DNA of 64,000 nucleotides from Chaetoderma sp. LZ-2023a (taxonomy: Eukaryota; Mollusca; Caudofoveata; Chaetodermatida; Chaetodermatidae): NCBI GenBank assembly GCA_034401795.1, contig CM067366.1:71407009-71471008 (forward strand). The letters run 5' to 3'. This document shows positions 53,822 to 64,000 of this stretch, in pieces (position 1 is the first letter of the stretch; every line of letters begins with the position of its first letter). The translations under genes and the position numbers were made by a program. Under the pieces are notes generated by a model. That model saw only the letters and a list, made by a program, of their open reading frames with translations, was not told the DNA's origin and searched no databases.

Positions 53822-54149
53822 ACTGCTTAATCCTCAAATTTTCCCAAGAAGATTTTAATTTTCTCATAGAAAATGCCAGTCAGTGGTGTTAACGAGCTAG
53901 TCATTCCAGCTGTAAATTGTTAAAAATGGTCTTCGATCTCTTGGTCTGCAAATGGAGATTTCTGAACACCAGTGCCGAAGCTGCAAATTGATTTCAAAAT
54001 ATTCAACAAAATATTCTTTACATAGACTGGCTCGATAAGCGAGCCAGTCCTTCCAGTGGTACATTTTCAAAAATAAACTTTGTCTGCAAAAGGACATATT
54101 TTATGAGAAAATTCTTATTTTCTTGAACAAGTTTGGGTGAATGGGTTGA
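53822..54149. mobile_element. Composite of two family I elements
   Basis: Outer arms at both ends are of the same type (TTAATTTTCTCATAGAAAAT left, TATGAGAAAATTCTTATTTT right). Two cores are present: GAGCTAGTCATTCCAGC near 53893 and a perfect GACTGGCTCGATAAGCGAGCCAGTC near 54024. A family III scrap (TTGATTTCAAAATATTCAAC) lies between. Confidence 0.7.
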
Positions 54150-54500
54150 CATTACAAAGAACGCAACATCTTTCTGTCAGTTACTGTGTAATTATATACA
54201 TATTCTAATTTAGGGCACAGAATTGACACCTAATGTCCTAAATAAAATAATAATTAAGATATTTTATTTAATTCAGTCTTATGACTTTTTTCTGGTTTGA
54301 ATCAGTATCAAATTACTTCTGAATTGTTATTTCACATTCTTAACTTTCACGATTGAATTCTAGAAGCTTTTGATTTTCAAAATTATACCACTGTAAGTTG
54401 TTACTGTCTAACACAAATAACAGCAACATTTTAACTTTTCAGCAGTATCATTTTCAAAATACCTCTCCTCATTCCCATGCGAGTCTGATATTTGTAAGTG
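54150..54500. other. unassigned
   Basis: Nothing definite. Confidence 0.3.
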
Positions 54501-54706
54501 TCAACCCTGTCACTGCTGAATTCCCCATATCTCATTTGCAAGGCAATCATACAGGAAAATGTTTGAATATTTTGAAATTAATTTGACTGGAAGCCGTTGC
54601 TGCCAAGTTGCTTCCAGTCAGTTTAATTTTAAAATATTCAACAGAGTAAGTTTTATATCGTAAAGAATATACTTATTCCAAGAATTTTTCTATTGAAATG
54701 GTTAAA
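54501..54706 (-). mobile_element. Family III foldback element
   Basis: TCAACCCTGTCACTGCTGAAT to TTGAAATGGTTAA. Core GACTGGAAGCCGTTGCTGCC..GTTGCTTCCAGTC, loop shortened. Arms are in reverse order relative to 6082-6287. Confidence 0.85.
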
Positions 54707-55336
54707 TCTTCCCCCCTCCCTTGTGTGCCCCCCCCCCCCCCCCCGAGTCAGATGAGAAAAGCCACATGCTATGAGGAACCAATAACTCTTTTGATGTTAA
54801 GACATATGTAAATTACTCTGACCCACTCAACGCTCTGATTGGATAATTATTGTTAGCCTGGCTTGTGATTGGTCAATCGGGCAAAGCAAGCTTTGCTCAG
54901 TCCCTGTGAACTGTGTAATGTAATCATCAGCTTGCTGTGTCATGTGTTCAAGATATTCAGGTTTTAGCTTTGACAGGAAATAATTGATTGATTTTAAATG
55001 AGTTCTGTGTTTAAAAGTAAAAATTTTTCAAGTCAAATTCTTAATGGTGATGTTTATTAGCTTTATAGTGGTGGTCGATGTCAGATTATAATGTGCTTTA
55101 ATATCAAATAAAAGTGAATAATAAGAAATAAATATGTTAAAAAACGTTTACATGTACATGTAGTTAAATATTTATTCAGTGGTTTCAAATTTATAGCAAT
55201 TTCATATTTCATTGTGTTGGTATCTTAAATTTGGTCAAATCTAATACTACATGTATATAATGACAGTCAATATTGGTCATTTTATATCCATTTTCTCAAT
55301 ACAAATAAATCAGGTATTTCAAAAATAGATTATAGT
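54707..55336. other. unassigned, poly(C) at 54728-54744
   Basis: 17-base C run. A GGATAATTATTGTTAGCCTGG / GATTGGTCAATC patch is not assigned. Confidence 0.4.
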
Positions 55337-55537
55337 TTAACCATTTTAGCATTACATTTTTTCCAAAAAATTAAAACTTCTAAAATGTCCATTTTCAGAC
55401 CAAGAGAAGGTTATTATTGAAAATTTATCACTGGAATGACTGGGTCAATTATCGAGCCTGTCATTCCAGTGTTAAATTTTCCAAAAAGTTTTCTTAGTCT
55501 TGAAATGGACATTTCACAAGAGTGTTAAAGTGTTAAT
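55337..55537 (+). mobile_element. Family I foldback element
   Basis: TTTAACCATTTTAGC left end, core ACTGGGTCAATTATCGAGCCTGT, end AGTGTTAAAGTGTTAA. Confidence 0.8.
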
Positions 55538-55559
55538 AGTAAAATTCTATATTTTGTTC

Positions 55560-55665
55560 AATACCTTTAATCTTCAAATTTGAGATTTTTTGAAAATGGA
55601 TCACTGAAATGACTGGCCCGATAATTGAGTCAGTCATTCCAATGGTTAATTTTCAAAAGGGTTCG
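55560..55665. mobile_element. Family I fragment
   Basis: GAAATGACTGGCCCGATAATTGAGTCAGTCATTCC with short flanks; interrupted by the next repeat. Confidence 0.7.
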
Positions 55666-55800
55666 TACTGGTCATTGAAATCCTGGAAAGTCATAGAATT
55701 TAACAAATTTAATTTTAGGCCTAGAAAGTCATGGAAAATCTGCATTTTTAGCATAAGTCATGGAAAAGTCATGGAGAATGATTAATCATGTAGAATAAAA
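55666..55800. repeat. GTCATGGAAA-rich repeat
   Basis: GGTTCGTACTGGTCATTG then several (A)GTCATGGAAA units (55690-55780). A similar piece (TTGTCATGGAAAGGTCATG) is at 57134-57152, so 55666-57160 may be one larger insertion. Confidence 0.55.
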
Positions 55801-57333
55801 GAAATTTGTTGGCATACATTTCTGCCATCACCTCTATGAAATAAAAATTGAGGTAACAACGTATCAAAACAAGACTGGCTTTGTTGTTGCTGGATGCAAT
55901 ACTCAGACATTTGCAGAGTAACTCGGATCATAATTTATGTACCGTTTTTATTCGAGGAAAGGACGCTAGCATGTATTGAACGCAGGCTAAATTTTCCCCA
56001 AAAATCTGTATACTCATAGAAAAGACGCATAGAGAAATTGAAATCCATTCTTTAAAATGGTTAAAACTCATAGAACCTAGCATGAAAATTGAACGCAGTT
56101 TCCATGCGCATGCTTACCGCCATACTGCTATGTTTAATGTACGGCTCAAAAACATCATTGTGGAAGTGAAATTATTAATGGGACAGCCTAAATGTCACGT
56201 ATCTTCAATAAAGATCGTTTATTACATCAAAATCAATGCTACTTTTGACATAAAATATCGCCTTGAAAATATGGAAATCATGCGATATTAGGAATGCGAT
56301 CAGATCAGCAGTTGTGTTTACTAGAATTCTTCTAATATCTGCCATTCTCTATTTTCATTGGCTTGTACAGGAGAATTTATCCAATCAGAACAGAGAAATA
56401 TTTCTCTTCAGTAAAAATTAATAATAGAACAGTGTTTACTCTCATATTGTGCATTAATGTTGTAATGATCCAAAACGGAATAAGAATTAAAATGAGAAAG
56501 TGCTTCTTACATTGGCGAGCCGCTGACTCTTTTGCGATTGGAGGCGCCGTGTTCTCGCAAGATCTTATACATTAACGGGAGTTTGTTATCAAACGGGTAC
56601 GGATCAGACCTAAAGTACAATACTTAGTTCCTATCGCGCAATCAGATAATATATAGTATTCAAAGTTCTGAGTTCAGAATATTTTATCCGAGTACTCGCT
56701 CTAATTAAAAACAATCTTTTGCATTTGGGGGCGAATCACGTGATTTACATCTTTTCTGGACACCATTTTATGTCAAATGCAGGAGTAATTTTGATTTAAT
56801 AAATGATATTTATTAATGGATACGCAATATTTAGGCGCTCAAATTATAAATTTCACTTCCGCGATGATGTTTTGAGGTATACATTAAACATAGTCGTAAG
56901 GTGGCGAGAATTTGTACCATTGTATTTCCGTGGTATCATTAATTTTTATTACGAAAGTTGACAAAAAAAATGCTCAAAGACTGCTCGATTATAGGATGCA
57001 CCCCTTTCCTAGACCATGTAATATGACAAAAAACTGCATCCTTTAGTTGAATTTTAACGGTAGTTATTTTAAATTGCACTTATAAACACAAGTTTTCTAG
57101 ATAATAATTTGTGGTCATGAAATGTGTAAATTTTTGTCATGGAAAGGTCATGCATTTTCAAATACAAATGCGTATGAAGCCTGTTTCCAAAATAGTCTCT
57201 GGCCTTCATTCAGATATTTTAAGTTATCATGTTTTTCACTATTGCTTGGTACAAAAGTTGTTGAGATAAGCTTTCAAAGGTCCACTCAGCCACTGATGCC
57301 TATAATCATAGTTATATTACAGTCACAAACAGA
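55801..57333. other. unassigned, free of foldback copies
   Basis: About 1.5 kb without recognised elements; CpG is more frequent around 56500-56640. Open frames at 56082-56291 and 56363-56575 have no family signature. Confidence 0.4.
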
Positions 57334-57617
57334 ATTAACCATTTAATAGTCAAGCCGGACAAAACTTACATGTAAGTGTCTTGAAGAATGTCCTTGCTGG
57401 TCAAGGAAATTAAAATTTTCTCAGAGAAAATATCAATTTGCAGGCCAAAACTAAATAGACCTTTTGAAATTCCCCCACTAAAATGACTGGCTTGATAACC
57501 TAGCTAGTCATTCCTGATTGTGGCCAATTTTTAAAAATAACCGTAAATTGGCCTGCAAATAAAACATCTTTAACGAGAAAATTTTAATTTTCCGGACAAA
57601 ATTAAAGCAGTAACATG
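57334..57617. mobile_element. Family I element, compound left arm
   Basis: ATTAACCATTTAATAGTC with a GTCAAGCCGGACAAAAC arm, followed by a second left-arm block (AATTAAAATTTTCTCAGAG). Core ACTGGCTTGATAACCTAGCTAGT. Right arm AACGAGAAAATTTTAATTTT. Confidence 0.75.
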
Positions 57618-57631
57618 TCTTACCAACATCA

Positions 57632-57826
57632 TTTAACCCTTTAACCATCCAATTTGTTTTTAAGAAACTTTAAATTTTCCCCAGCGAAAAATGTACATTT
57701 GTCATTTGCAAAGAGATTATTTTTCAAGATTTATCATTGGAATGACTGAGTCGGTTAACAAGCCAGTGATTTGAGAGGTAAATTTTCAAAGTAATTTGTG
57801 ATGATCGTAAGTACTAGAGGGTTAAT
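57632..57826 (+). mobile_element. Family I foldback element
   Basis: TTTAACCCTTTAACCATCC to CTAGAGGGTTAA. Core ACTGAGTCGGTTAACAAGCCAGT. Confidence 0.8.
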
Positions 57827-57889
57827 GTCTATAGATGAAAGTGTATGATTTTCTTCTTGTTGGTGGAATTACATAATGTTCAGTATTCC

Positions 57890-58110
57890 TTTACCCTTAC
57901 CACTCTGGTGTCAAACTTTTAAATTTTCAAATTAAATTAACAGATGAACTGGTGTTAATTTTTAAACAAATTTGGTGGGAGATGGTGCTGTCCTAGACAG
58001 CAACATCGTCCACCAAAATTGTTGAAAAATGTACACCAATTTCTTCGCTATCGAACCAATAAAAAATATAATAAAAAATATAATTTTAACATCAGAGTGC
58101 TAAGGGTTAA
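57890..58110 (+). mobile_element. Family IV foldback element
   Basis: TTTACCCTTACCACTCTGG to CATCAGAGTGCTAAGGGTTAA. Core GGTGGGAGATGGTGCTGTC..GACAGCAACATCGTCCACC. A small AAAAAATATAAT duplication is in the right arm. Confidence 0.85.
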
Positions 58111-58114
58111 CCCG

Positions 58115-58248
58115 TTAACCCTTCCCACTCTGATGTCAAAATTTTAAATTTTCAAATTGAATTAGAAGTTGAAAAATGTACACCAGTTTCTTCTTTGTTA
58201 GTAACGCATTAAAAGATAGAATATTGATATCAGTGTGGTAAGGGTTAG
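58115..58248 (+). mobile_element. Family IV element, hairpin deleted
   Basis: TTAACCCTTCCCACTCTGATG to TCAGTGTGGTAAGGGTTA. The central TGTTGCTGTC hairpin is gone and the arms are joined at GAAGTTGAAAAATGTACACC. It lies about 220 bp before the protocadherin exon. Confidence 0.85.
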
Positions 58249-58471
58249 GGACTAAATTTTGTCAAAAAATACAAATTGGTCTGCAAGTTACCCATGTGAT
58301 TGCAGAGTGCAGGAGGACATTTACATTTGGCTCCGCCTCCATGGGATGCGTTGTGGTGGTGGGGTGGTAGCATTAGTTAAATGTTTAAAGTGGTGAACAT
58401 GGGAATTTGTGATGGCGCGCAATCAGCCATCCAACTTATTAGTAATATTTACCTGTTCTGCTTTTTTACAG
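58249..58471 (+). promoter_or_regulatory. Intron end and 3' splice site before protocadherin exon
   Basis: CTGTTCTGCTTTTTTACAG|GG: a pyrimidine tract and AG at 58470-58471 suggest an acceptor, so the coding exon would start at 58472 and an upstream untranslated exon should exist. This is a prediction from consensus only. Confidence 0.5.
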
Positions 58472-58744
58472 GGATGAGTTGACAGATTGAAGCCATACTA
58501 GATTCGACTTTGGGTATTTTAATGCCTCAGAACTGTCTCAACTAATTCATACAGTGGATTAAAGCTATGCAAAGCATCAAATTTAGAACTTGTATTTCGG
58601 TTGATAAATTGGTATAGCCTCGACATAATGTGACAGATTACTTGTTGGAACTGTGCTATAAATTGGTGGATCATTATTTGGATATTATAAACTCTACAGA
58701 TCGCGTGTGTGATTGGTGTTGATGAGTGAGCCACTACATGTATC
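58472..58744 (+). other. Predicted 5' UTR with upstream ATGs
   Basis: It contains several upstream ATGs. ATGAGTTGA (58474) is a two-codon uORF. ATG at 58722 and 58738 overlap the main start in other frames (the latter ends at TAA 58750-58752). If transcribed as is, these would lower translation of the main frame. Confidence 0.45.
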
Positions 58745-61495
58745 ATGGCTAATTTGCTGTGGCTTCTCGGTGCAGTACTCGTTCTTGGTACCCACAGTTT
58801 AGATCAGAGTATTATAGAATACATGATCATGGAAGCAAAACCAGGAGTTAATCTTATTGGAAACCCCGCAGACAACATAAAATTACGCGCAACTGTTGGT
58901 GCAGATCGTTTCTCATCATTGGAATATGCATTTGTTCGTCCTTCAGATCCACACATGATATACTTTAAACTGCAGAAAAATGGTGCTATTTACACAACAG
59001 GACCTATTGATCGAGAGGAGATTTGTCATACAGATTTCTGTGCTGTGAACTTGGATGTAGCAGCACATTTAAAGAGCACCGGGGATCTTTATGTCTTGCA
59101 AGTTCGATTAACAATAACTGACATCAATGATAACCCACCAAGGTTTTCTGAGGGAGTGGTGCAGTTGCGAATCCCCGAGACGGCTAGCGTAGATGAGATG
59201 TTCCAGATTTCTGGTGCAACTGATCGAGACGCTGGTCCGGTGAATACAGTGACTGAATATCGTCTCGACACCATCCAGTCTGTGTTCCAAATGAAAGTTA
59301 TTGAAAATCTTGACGGCACTACAGATCTTGGTATAGTGGTAAAACAGCCATTAGATCGTGAAAATCGTGAAAATTATCGCTTGACAATCACAGCTCTGGA
59401 TGGTGGATCACCAAGACAAAGCGGATCCTGTGTTGTTAATATTAAAATAACAGACACCAATGATCACTATCCAATATTCTCACAGAAACTGTACAATGTA
59501 ACTGTGAAGGAAACTGTACCTATTGGAACTGTAATAACTCGTGTGCACGCGACTGACAGGGATGCAGGACTAAATGCACATATTCGCTATCAATTAAGCA
59601 GTAGAACAGTTGAAACGCACCCACGTAAATTTCAAGTTAACGAGACATCGGGTGAAATAAAGGTGATGGGAATATTAGATTATGAAGCATCCACCACTCG
59701 GCACTTCTACCAGCTGACTGTAGAAGCGACGGATCGTGGTGGTCAACCGAAGACATCACAAGCGACGATTCTTGTTTATGTTCAGGATATTAATGATACA
59801 CCTCCAAAGATCTTGTTCAACTTGCTGGCGGGAGGTGACCATGCCACAGTCTCTGAATGGAAGAACAAGGGTGCTTTAATTGCCCATGTTTCCGTGACTG
59901 ACCCAGACATGAATGGACATCAGGTTATATCATGTCATCTTAATGATCCACGCTTTCTTCTCAGGAAGCTCGCCAATCGCCAGTATAAAATTGAACTTAA
60001 TACGCTCCTTGATCGGGAAATTACTAGTAGGTATAGTATACGTGTCACATGCCAGGATGACGGATCTCCAATGAAACAGTCAACAGAGCTGCTGGTAGTT
60101 AGGGTTCTCGATGAGAATGATAACCCACCGACATTCAGGAAGCAGTCGTATGACGCAACGATTCCTGAGAATTATCGTTTGCAGAAGTCAATTCTCAAGG
60201 TGTCGGCGTTTGATCGGGATATGGGAGAAAATGGACATGTTCAGTATTTTCTGGATGAGAGTATGCATCAGATTCTCTCGGTTGGATCACAAAATGGAAT
60301 ACTCGTCGCTAAAGATCTCTTAGACAGGGAGATAACTCCTGTTTTAAGATTTACTATTATGGCATTGGATAATGGGATGCCTCGCTTAACCGCTCGTGTC
60401 CCTGTTGTGTTGACGCTTCGTGACCTAAACGATGAAAGCCCTACATTTTCAGACACTGAGTATACATTTAATTTGTTAGAAAATGAGCTCCCGGATACCG
60501 CAGTTGGAAACGTAACCGCTACAGATCGTGATTTAGGAGTGGGAGGAGAAGTTAGTTATTCCATCATTCCAGCTTCTGATCCAATGAGGACATTTTATAT
60601 AACCCCTAATGGTGAGATTCTTACTAATCATATCTGCGATCGAGAGAAGATTCCTGTTTATCAGATAACTGTCATGGCAATGGACAATGGTCTGCCTGTA
60701 CAGAGCAGCCTTGTAACAGTCAACATAAACATTCTGGATGAAAATGACAACTCACCTGAGATCAAATACCCAAATAGTTTTAATGATACTGTGGGAATTC
60801 CCCACACACGCGATGTTGGTTCTTGGATTGCAACTATTAAAGCGACAGATAAGGACAGCGGTGAAAATGCAAAATTAAACTTCCACATCGAACAAGGAAA
60901 TTTACTAGATTTGTTTAGACTTGATGTTAACAGTGGTAATTTAACTTTAGGAAAGTCACTTCATTTACACGATGCAAATATGTACAAGCTCGTCATCGCC
61001 GTATCGGACAAAGCTTCCACGACTCACACAGACCTCAATGTGGTCATATACATTGACAATACAACTGTCGGATCTATAAATGGCGGGGAAGACTCGGGTA
61101 AGAACCGTGACATCATCATAGCCCTCGTGTGCGCGACTATCCTTATGGTTATCATAGTAGCTGTTGTTATCATATGTATTCGAAGGAGGGATATGAACAA
61201 ACATAACTATCGTGCGAAATCAGAAGAGCAAAAAATAATCCGACGCCGAGGAAGTGAATCTAGTGCATCGAAAAATTCCAACCAATCAGATTCTACGGAA
61301 CATCTCCACTTGCCTGATCCCCACGCGCAGAACATATCAGCGCACAATGTTGCCGTGAAAGACGTGAGTTTATCTGATGAAGCGCAAATGCCTCTGACTG
61401 ATCACTCCACTTTAACTCAAGTCTCCAACTCTTTCTCCATTCTTAAAGATGGTCAGACATCCTATGTCTCTTCTATTGACCATAAAACATTAGAG
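58745..61495 (+). CDS. Protocadherin, large first coding exon (3' partial)
   Basis: Calcium-dependent adhesion receptor at the cell surface. The start ATG opens a hydrophobic signal peptide (MANLLWLLGAVLVLGTHSLD, residues 1-20). Seven cadherin repeats follow, ending at linkers DINDNPP 126-132, DTNDHYP 237-243, DINDTPP 348-354, DENDNPP 456-462, DLNDESP 560-566 and DENDNSP 665-671; the seventh (672-772) is degenerate. DRD/DKD motifs (for example DRDAG 160-164, DRDMG 490-494) and LDRE motifs (203, 422, 526) are the usual Ca2+ ligands. A single membrane span lies at about 788-811, then CIRRRD and a Ser-rich tail (836-850). Seven repeats and one exon for the whole ectodomain match protocadherins, resembling the delta-1 type in repeat number. 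Residue 917 (LE) is followed by a GTGAGC donor in phase 0, so further cytoplasmic exons should lie beyond the window. Without splicing, the frame would run 30 codons more to a stop at 61586-61588. No cytoplasmic partner motif is recognised. Confidence 0.93.
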
Positions 61496-61501
61496 GTGAG
61501 C
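61496..61501 (+). promoter_or_regulatory. Predicted 5' splice site after protocadherin exon
   Basis: GAG|GTGAGC. It lies exactly between codons 917 and 918 and about 30 bp before a family I element, so the sequence after it is better explained as intron than as coding. Confidence 0.7.
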
Positions 61502-61526
61502 GGCCTACGCTTTCTGATTAGTGCTA

Positions 61527-61722
61527 GTAACCCTTTAACACTTAAATTTGTTCAAGAAAATTTCAATTTTTTTCATTCAAAATGTTAATCTGCAGACCAA
61601 GAGAAGACAATTTTTGAATATTTACTACTGGAATGACTGGCTCGGTTATTGAGCCAGTCATTCCAGTGGTAAATTTTCAAAAATAGTCTTCTTGGTCTGC
61701 AAATGGACATCTCTAATCATGT
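61527..61722 (+). mobile_element. Family I foldback element in protocadherin intron
   Basis: GTAACCCTTTAACACTTAAAT left end, core ACTGGCTCGGTTATTGAGCCAGT, right arm cut after TGGTCTGCAAATGGACAT. Its left arm supplies the last ~20 residues (LTLKFVQENFNFFHSKC) of the unspliced open frame. Confidence 0.9.
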
Positions 61723-61824
61723 TACGAGTTCTGCATGTTGCTTTAGTTCTCTTTGGCCTCTAATTCTTCTTTTCTCTTTCACCTTCTAACTTTGTTTATT
61801 TGTTACTAATTGTCACTAACCATT

Positions 61825-61988
61825 GCTAACTCTCTGACTTCTACAAGCCACCAGACAATAATTTCAATGGGGAGTAACTGCACCTGCCAACAACTTTCAG
61901 TCAAATTGCTTTCAAAATATTCAGTATATCCACATTTAAACCCCATGGAAAATGTAGTCTGCAGAAATTAGGCAGGCAGACAATTAAA
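61825..61988 (+). mobile_element. Family II element, left core deleted
   Basis: TAACTCTCTGACTTCTACAAG, CACCAGACAATAATTTCAATG, then CAACAACTTTCAGTCAAATT and the right arm AACCCCATGGAAAATGTAGTC, end GCAGACAATTAA. Confidence 0.8.
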
Positions 61989-62089
61989 CACTTCTGTCCA
62001 ACCATCCGTATCCGTCCATCCATATATATTAATTGTCTTGTACACCAGACAATTATATGTTCAGATTTTGTTTTGACTCTTTGTTTCCA

Positions 62090-62215
62090 GAAGCGATTAT
62101 TTAGGGAATTTCAAAACTAATCTGATTGGGAGCTGGCAGTAACAGGTTTCAGTCAAATTAGTCTCAAAATATTAAACAGCTTTCCTATATAGCTGTTTTT
62201 AAATTAATACACAAA
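62090..62215. mobile_element. Family III remnant
   Basis: AATTTCAAAACTAATCTGATTGGGAGCTGG and TTTCAGTCAAATTAGTCTC, AAACAGCTTTCCTATATAGC. Confidence 0.6.
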
Positions 62216-62784
62216 GCCTCTCATGGCTTAACAGGCCACATTATTTACTCTAGATATCTGTAATTAATCTCTGATCAGACATCTATTGAAGGTAATTCTC
62301 TTGCCATTACCATTAAAATCTCAGTACATGTACTCTCCATTTATATACAAATTGACTGTCAGAATAATAATTAATCTCCCCATTAATCTAGCCATTTCTA
62401 TTTCTTTATTCTTATTACTTTCTATAAGTAATCAGTAATTAATTACAGGTAAATATTTGACTCCCCAGGCTCTGGGTATTTTATGTCTATGAAAAATACT
62501 TTGACATATTCAAAATAAATATGCCAGAACTTTTTTCTCCCTCTGTACAAACTCTTAAGTACAAAATGATTGAAGTTAAAAGTATTGTATAGAAATGTCC
62601 TAATCCGTCGGCTTTTCTCCCTAACAAGGCATATCCTGGGAGGAGGGGAAGAAGAAGTAAATTAGATTGAAATCTCACAATAATGGGTTTTTATCAATAG
62701 CTGGCTAAGATCATTAAAAGTGTCATAAGGCATTAACTACCTTCAAGCTGAGTATCCTGAGTAATCTGATCTGTATAGGGGTCT
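62216..62784. other. unassigned intron sequence
   Basis: Nothing recognised. Confidence 0.35.
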
Positions 62785-62885
62785 AAATATGTAATCTGCT
62801 GAATATTTTGAAAATAATTTGACTGAAAGTTGAGGCAGCAACAACTTTCAGTCAAATTCTTTTCAAAATTATCTGCAAGAATTTA
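62785..62885. mobile_element. Family II core-only copy
   Basis: CTGCTGAATATTTTGAAAAT, GACTGAAAGTTGAGGCAGC and AACAACTTTCAGTCAAATTC. The central GGTGGC loop is changed and the outer arms are absent. Confidence 0.7.
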
Positions 62886-63401
62886 AGTATAGTGTATGTG
62901 GTGCAATTATTCTGTATAGAAGTCCAAGTTAAAATGAGTATATCTGACCTGTTTGGATGCGTCTTACTCAGACTCACAGGGACCTGTCATGGACACAATC
63001 TATTGTTAATCAAATACTACTGACAGACTCTTCGGTGATTACAATAAATTGTTCAGGAAATAAAATGCTGGATTAACTTGATCTGATTTTAAGATACCAA
63101 AGTTTTATTTCCATCTTCCAGAAATGGCTTTATTATGAAGATTTTCAGTGCTTGAAATTTTCATTACATCTATAAAATTTAGTTTACTTTGAAATTTGAA
63201 ATGAATACTGTATTATGTTGTTGGTGGGTATAAATTTAAAATACTGCTACCAAAGATGGTTTTATGTTTTCTTTCAAATGCATGGCTTTACTTCGAAGAT
63301 CTTAATTGGAGACTGAAAGTTTTATTGAATCAATAAACTTTATTTTGATTCAAACCTTAAACTGACATTTAAATGAACTAGTACACTGGTGTGCATTTTC
63401 A
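62886..63401. other. unassigned intron sequence
   Basis: Nothing recognised. Confidence 0.35.
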
Positions 63402-63575
63402 TTAAGCCTTTAGTGGTTTTGCAGGCCAAGGGAAGACTATTTCAAAAGTTTAACATCTATATTACTGGCTTGGTTATTGAGCCAGTCATTCCAGTGGTAA
63501 ATTTCAAAAATATTTTGTGTCTGTAAATTGACATTCACTTGACAAACCTTGAGGATCGACCACTAAATGATTAAG
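63402..63575 (-). mobile_element. Family I element, left arm shortened
   Basis: TTAAGCCTTTAGTGG, core ATTACTGGCTTGGTTATTGAGCCAGT, right arm CACTTGACAAACCTTGAGG and ATGATTAAGC. Confidence 0.75.
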
Positions 63576-63599
63576 CAATAAGATCCATGTATTTCTTAT

Positions 63600-64000
63600 T
63601 GTCCCCCGACAGCCGTCGACGGGGACACTAATAATAGGCGGCATCCGTGTGTGTCCGTCCATCACACTAGGTTTCCACTCGATAACTTTAGTTAGCCTGC
63701 ATGGATTTATTTCAAATTTGGTATAGTGATTCCTTATGACGAGGTCTCGGGGGTGGGGGGGGGGGATTGCGTTTCAGCGACGCGCATCCAGATGTGATGG
63801 AGTTATTGCCCTTGAATGACATAGAATTCAAGGAAAATTTGGTTTCCGTTCAATACCTTTAGCTAGTCTGCATGGAATTATTTCAAATTTGCTATAGTGC
63901 TTCCTTATGATGAGGCCTCGGTGAGGATTGCGTTTCAGCGATGTGTGTCTAGATGTGATGGAGTTATCCCCCTTGAATGACATAGAATTCAAGGAAAATT
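63600..64000 (+). repeat. Tandem repeat, ~171-bp period, runs off the window
   Basis: GGTTTCCACTCGATAACTTTAG at 63670 recurs as GGTTTCCGTTCAATACCTTTAG at 63841. GAATGACATAGAATTCAAGG recurs at about 63816 and 63976. It opens with TGTCCCCCGACAGCCGTCGACGGGGACA, a GC-rich hairpin. Continuation beyond 64000 is likely. Confidence 0.8.

Noticed and set aside
58519..59319. Minus-strand open frames at and within the protocadherin exon start
   Set aside because: They are antisense shadows of the well-supported protocadherin frame.
61496..61588. C-terminal 30 residues of the 947-aa protocadherin open frame as genuine tail
   Set aside because: They follow an in-phase GTGAGC donor and come largely from a family I transposon arm, so they are more likely intron.

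Overview
The window looks like nuclear DNA of an invertebrate animal, most likely a mollusc or another lophotrochozoan. It is AT-rich and intron-like, with (GT)n/(CATC)n microsatellites, very many short inverted-repeat transposons and one large spliced gene. That gene is a protocadherin whose whole ectodomain, membrane span and start of the cytoplasmic tail lie in one exon. There are no bacterial signals: no operons, ribosome-binding sites, rRNA, tRNA clusters or CRISPR. The species assignment is inference.

Layout. Positions 250-1890 hold a tandem satellite with a period of about 174 bp built from two alternating monomer types. Positions 1890-2487, and a related copy at 33460-33713, are an element saturated with AATCCAAG/CTTGGATT. 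Positions 6828-8545 hold two sets of short tandem duplications. Positions 17600-18720 hold a badly decayed reverse-strand pseudogene. Positions 19205-27096 are a nearly full-length but dead DIRS-type (tyrosine-recombinase) retrotransposon with inverted terminal repeats, an internal complementary region, Gag-like, RNase H and recombinase remnants, and most of the reverse transcriptase missing. A LINE 3' fragment follows at 27120-27480. The only intact coding region is the protocadherin exon at 58745-61495 on the + strand. Its 5' UTR is preceded by a splice acceptor at 58471 and it ends in a GTGAGC donor at 61496. Positions 63600-64000 start a second satellite with a period of about 171 bp.

The dominant content is a dense superfamily of foldback (hairpin) MITE-like elements, about 75-90 copies or fragments by eye. 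I sorted them into six families. Family I has core GACTGGCTCG..CGAGCCAGTC. Family II has core GTTGTTGGTGGC..GCCACCAACAAC. Family III has core GCTGTTGCTGCC..GGCAGCAACAGC. Family IV has core TGTTGCTGTC..GACAGCAACA, with CTCTGATGTCAA at its ends. Family V has core GAACATAATTGGATTGGAAGAC. Family VI is about 390 bp, ACCTTTCC..GGAAAGGT, wrapped around a family III-like core. Families I-IV begin TTAAC and end GTTAA. A nested insertion at 5915-6335 shows family III sitting in a TTAA of family II with TTAA on both sides, so they behave like piggyBac-type TTAA-targeting non-autonomous elements. Families II, III, V and VI share a long palindromic core but have unrelated outer arms, and some copies carry matched substitutions in both hairpin arms.

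How things fit together: the region is probably the 5' flank or a long 5' intron of a protocadherin gene that has been repeatedly invaded by these hairpin elements. Two family IV copies lie just upstream of the coding exon, and a family I copy starts about 30 bp inside the intron that follows it. All coordinates of repeats are by-eye estimates, usually good to within a few to about 20 bases. Family names are mine.
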